This document shows positions 1 to 64,000 of a DNA stretch of 64,000 bases, piece by piece. Made by a program: the position numbers and the translations under genes. A model generated the notes under the pieces. That model was not told where the DNA came from. It searched no databases and worked only from the letters and a program-made list of their open reading frames with translations. The stretch's first letter is position 1; every line of letters starts with the position of its first letter. Source of the stretch: Bimastos eiseni (lineage: Eukaryota; Annelida; Clitellata; Crassiclitellata; Lumbricidae); contig OY365817.1 of the NCBI GenBank assembly GCA_959347315.1, positions 4,173,873 through 4,237,872 of the forward strand, read 5' to 3'.

Positions 1-17
1 TGAACGCTACCAAGGCA

Positions 18-58
18 GGTCAGCTGGGGGCCAGCTACCCAACCAGAAGACCCCAGAG
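18..58 (+). CDS. VPS13: Probable 3' end of the preceding VPS13 exon (partial, uncertain)
   Basis: The sequence ends CCCCAGAG|gtagtt, a good splice donor. To join exon 372-445, which needs two bases to complete a codon, the reading frame must end in phase 1. In that frame TGA occupies bases 1-3, so the exon would have to begin after it, for example at an AG near 17. It may also be unrelated sequence. Only the donor is well supported. Confidence 0.3.
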
Positions 59-371
59 GTAGTTATCTCTTTAGGGCACTGGAAAGAGCGTAGTTCTGTA
101 TTGGTTGGGTGAATGAATGTTCTTGGGCCTTTTGAAGCTAGAATGTTCAGTATGTAAGCTATGCTACAAATGTTTTTAGAGTTTATTGTTTTGGTCTTCT
201 TTCTTCCTTCTCTGCTTCTTCTAGGTATTTGTCAGATTGCATGTACACAATATTCCTCTGACAAAAGCTGACGACAGAGCGAGTGTTCATGAGTGTTAAT
301 AATATCTGATTGGGAAAGAGATGGAAGGAGAAAGAAAGGGCTGAGACCTATGTCTTCTCTGTTCACTTTAG

Positions 372-60919
<60,548 letters not shown>

Positions 60920-61092
60920 GGATGCGTTTCCTTGCATCTTCTGTTGTCACCAGACGTCTTTTCTAACAGCAGAGGGATCTTTGGAGCACTTTTCTTCACA
61001 AAGAACAGGGAATTCTCCTGAAATCATGTTTAGTAAATCTTCTTATGTTTTATCAAAAGAATGCCTAGAATAATCATTCACCATAAAATCAC

Positions 61093-61098
61093 AATAAA
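61093..61098 (+). terminator. Poly(A) signal AATAAA, 174 bases after the stop
   Basis: First canonical AATAAA after the VPS13 stop codon, in an AT-rich 3' UTR context (acaataaatttgc). Confidence 0.5.
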
Positions 61099-61607
61099 TT
61101 TGCAAATTATACACTTTCAACAAATACAGTTAAGGTTAAGGTGATCTTTTTACAAATGGAATTCCTTGCCTGCAGGTATCACACTCGTGCTCGAGTCAAC
61201 AGTACACGCTTACCCATTTATTGGCAGATGCTCTTCTGGCATTTGAATGAACCTCTTCTGAATTTGGAAGAAGCCTATAATGTAAAGTGAGTATCCATTT
61301 TGAATGCAAATGGAAGAGAAAGCATTCTGTCGTGAATTGACGAATTCTGTCGATGTTGTAATCTTGCATTTATTGTGCAGACATCGACTCAACATTCCCG
61401 CTGCTTTTTGTGACATTTAAATGAAGAGTGTGTAAAAAATGTTCAAACCCTCTGAAGAACGGCGTTCGATAAAGGTATTAAGAAAACATCCGAGTTAAAA
61501 AGTGAAAGTGAATTAGAGATGTGAGATTTTTCAAGGCTTCTCTGTTAGAAGTTTCAATCTGAACACTTACCTGCATATTTGTTTGTAAAGTTGAGTATGT
61601 CTTCAAC

Positions 61608-61613
61608 AATAAA
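61608..61613 (+). terminator. Second poly(A) signal AATAAA
   Basis: Canonical hexamer (caacaataaaagtg) about 690 bases after the stop. Alternative or true 3' end of VPS13. Confidence 0.4.
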
Positions 61614-61620
61614 AGTGTAC

Positions 61621-63421
61621 TGATGATTATTATAGTATGCTGATGATCATGATGATTATATGATGATTACATGTTTGTCACAGCTGGTTACAACCCTTGT
61701 TTCATTTTTTTAGTGTAAGCAAGAGCTGTTACATTGTCTTTCTCTTTGGACCATGATGTGTTTGGGAGTATTGCACGGAATGTTCTTTCAGTTTATGATT
61801 AAATGTGGTTACATTTGCCTAAGTAGAATTGGAAATATTTCTAGTTTGTGATTTGACCATGTTTATATGTGTAAATCAGATTTTAGTCTGTGTCATTTTG
61901 TTTTACTAAACAAAGTGCATTTTTACCAGTGATTTGAGTTGATGCACTGAAATGGTAGTCTTGTTTTTTTAAATCAATAGCCATTTGAGGGAGAAAGAAA
62001 TATATTCATTCTGTCCAAACTTAAACTTGATTCTAATGGGAACAAAAATGCACGTTTGAAGTTTGTTTTAAATATATTTGAAATTTGTTTTAAATATATT
62101 TTGTTGAGTCTGTTAAATTTCGTTAACGTCATGCATAATCAGCTTTATTACAAATATTAATGAATTAATGCTGAATTGTGTGTCTACCTTTGAATATGCA
62201 TGTGTATTCGATCTTAGAACAATTCATTAATAAAAAAGTTTTTTGATAATGGATATTAGTATTATATTAGTATATTATATTAGATATTAGTATTTGTCTT
62301 TAAATTATTCTAGAGTCAGTCTGAATTGTTACATCTGTTTTGATGTTGCTGCTGGAGTTTTACAATTTGGTAGTAAATTTCTTGTATTATTTTTCCGGTA
62401 ATAAGTTCATTTTAAAATACTTTTGATGATTAAAAATGACTGCGAATTAATATTTCTAAATATTTACCAGTAAGGGTATTCGGAAATTGCAATAGAAATT
62501 CATTTACACTTTCGTCTGCTCTGTCAAGTTCTTTTTTACTGTTTTATTATATTTTTTATTTATTATTTTCTTTCTGTATTTTAAATTTAGGTTTGAAGTT
62601 GCATTATAATTTAATTTTTGTTGTTGTGTTGATTGGTGTGCAATATGAAAAGATCAAATGATTTTTTGTCCTGGTATGTCTGCTGGGATGTGTGATCAGT
62701 GGTGTTGACTAGACTTTTCTTTATTGCACACGTGATATAAATTTACAGTGCATGCGTCGTAAATATTCTGAATCTTTGAAATGTCTGATTGTTTATATGA
62801 AATCAGGCTGAGATTTTTCATGCAAGTTGAGGGGAATGAAGAATTGTTAACTTAATGTTTAATTGATAGAAATTTTCTGCAGAATTTATGTTATTCCAGT
62901 TCATTGATCTGACTAACTTAATCAATTTCTTATTTACAATTTTTTAACACATTTTGACATCAAGTCTGTCATCAGTTGAATGTATTTCACTCTTCTTCAC
63001 TTACATGAACGCTATATCATCACATTTTGTCAGCTTTTCAACTGATTGATGCTAATTTCAGTACTCGGTGGTTGTACGAATTATCTATCATCATTGCAAC
63101 CATTTTGGATCTTAAAGCACTTTCTAGGTACTGAGTCTGTATTTCAACCATAGGTGTATTCTTTTTTTAGTATTGCTTGTATAGTCAATTCAGATATTAG
63201 GGTACCTGTTCCATCGGTTTATTAGGCATTAGACACCGGTGCTTTAGAAGTTGTTAGTTACTATTGCTTGTATTTCTACTGTAAGTATTTCAGGTACTGT
63301 GATGCAGACTAATTGCGAAATTGTTTAGTTACAGGAACGAAGCTGTGTCCGAACAAAGATATTGGCATCGTTTTATACAGCGATTGGAAGGATGGCTGTT
63401 ATACTGATGCACATCATGGTG

Positions 63422-63466
<45 letters not shown>

Positions 63467-64000
63467 CGTGTGTGTGTGCGTGCGTGCGTGCGGGTGTGTC
63501 TATTGAAAGCATATGTAATTATGATTTGTATCTGTTTTGCAATCATTTCATATACTAATGCCAGCATTATTATTACCAGCTTATCTAATACAATTCTTTT
63601 GAATACTAATTTCAGTATTGTACACGTTTACAGGGTTCTGTTTCTGTTGTTGCTTGCTTTCTGTGATGTTGTTAATAGTGCATCATTGGCTCTGGGCAGA
63701 AGGCGTGCTCCCCATGCAAAAAACATTGAGGTCCTTTGCTGGTCTGTTTTTACCCAAAACTTTAATTTTGGAGTGTTTATGTTCACTCAAGGTTTTCTGG
63801 TTAACATTCTAATAGAAATTGATTGATAGTGTGCATGAACTTTGGAGAGTAGAAATGACAGAAAGCTTGATTTCCCAAAAACAGTCAAACTCGGAAAACA
63901 TGGGCTCGAACAGTAAGGGGAGGAATGGAGGAAGGAAAGCTTTAAGGTGAAGCCTGTGATGATTGGGATACCCTTGTAGAATGATCTTGGTTTTTCAGGT
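61621..64000 (+). other. 3' flank, no gene recognised
   Basis: AT-rich sequence with ATG/GAT words (61620-61670), a TATTAG microrepeat (62265-62295) and a (GT)n run (63424-63490). Open frames are short and composition-driven. No exon of a downstream gene could be supported. Confidence 0.6.
63424..63490 (+). repeat. (GT)n microsatellite with GC interruptions
   Basis: About 33 dinucleotides, perfect first, then GTGC-type interruptions. Confidence 0.97.

Larger units (their letters stand above)
60920..61620 (+). other. VPS13: Probable VPS13 3' UTR
   Basis: AT-rich sequence directly after the stop with no splice-worthy open frame. It contains two AATAAA signals (see separate entries). The real end cannot be fixed without transcript data. 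Confidence 0.5.

Overview
The window is eukaryotic (metazoan) nuclear DNA. It has spliced genes with canonical GT-AG junctions, an AT-rich intronic background, many micro- and minisatellites, and several classes of animal transposon (CR1/Jockey-like non-LTR elements, hAT elements and MITEs, a TA-flanked MITE, a Helitron, a tRNA-derived SINE). The species cannot be named from this sequence. The gene structure and repeat mix fit an invertebrate bilaterian.

One gene fills the window on the + strand: VPS13 (VPS13A/C type), the bridge-like lipid-transfer protein of membrane contact sites. I could chain 56 coding exons, from 372 to the stop codon at 60917-60919. Reading phase is compatible at every junction. 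Together they give about 2,560 residues. The first 50 bases probably hold the end of one more exon. The chorein N-terminus and roughly the first quarter of the protein lie upstream. Order along the gene: extended-chorein/RBG-type repeats (372 to about 22.1 kb); an acidic, Ser-rich linker (22.6-26.8 kb); the VAB (SHR-BD) adaptor-binding domain with all six repeat asparagines visible (27.0-48.3 kb); the APT1-type region (49.0-53.2 kb); the ATG2_C-like helical region (54.6-58.1 kb); and the PH-like C-terminus (58.5-60.9 kb). From 60.9 to 64 kb lie the 3' UTR (AATAAA at 61093 and 61608) and flanking DNA without a recognisable gene.

The introns carry the foreign DNA. A decayed CR1-like retrotransposon sits at 4.6-8.4 kb and a younger one with ORF1 and ORF2 at 40.6-45.8 kb. 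LINE fragments lie at 15.5, 16.2-17.4 (minus strand), 21.2 and 33.6 kb. A hAT transposon is at 38.96-40.30 kb, and hAT-like MITEs at 34.4, 46.1 and 50.7 kb. There is a TA-flanked MITE at 32.3 kb, a Helitron with two 3' ends at 30.2 kb, and five copies of one tRNA-derived SINE.

The most unusual feature is a recurring pattern: tandem repeats whose unit is a copy of a VPS13 exon-intron junction. It is seen at one acceptor (13.8 kb, 4 x 47 bp) and four donors (18.6 kb, 66-77 bp units also found in two other introns; 35.3 kb, 3 x 86 bp; 48.3 kb, about 9 x 17 bp; 53.2 kb, 15-bp units spread over 1.2 kb). A partial tandem exon duplication at 22.1/22.6 kb leaves a possible 90-bp in-frame cassette exon.
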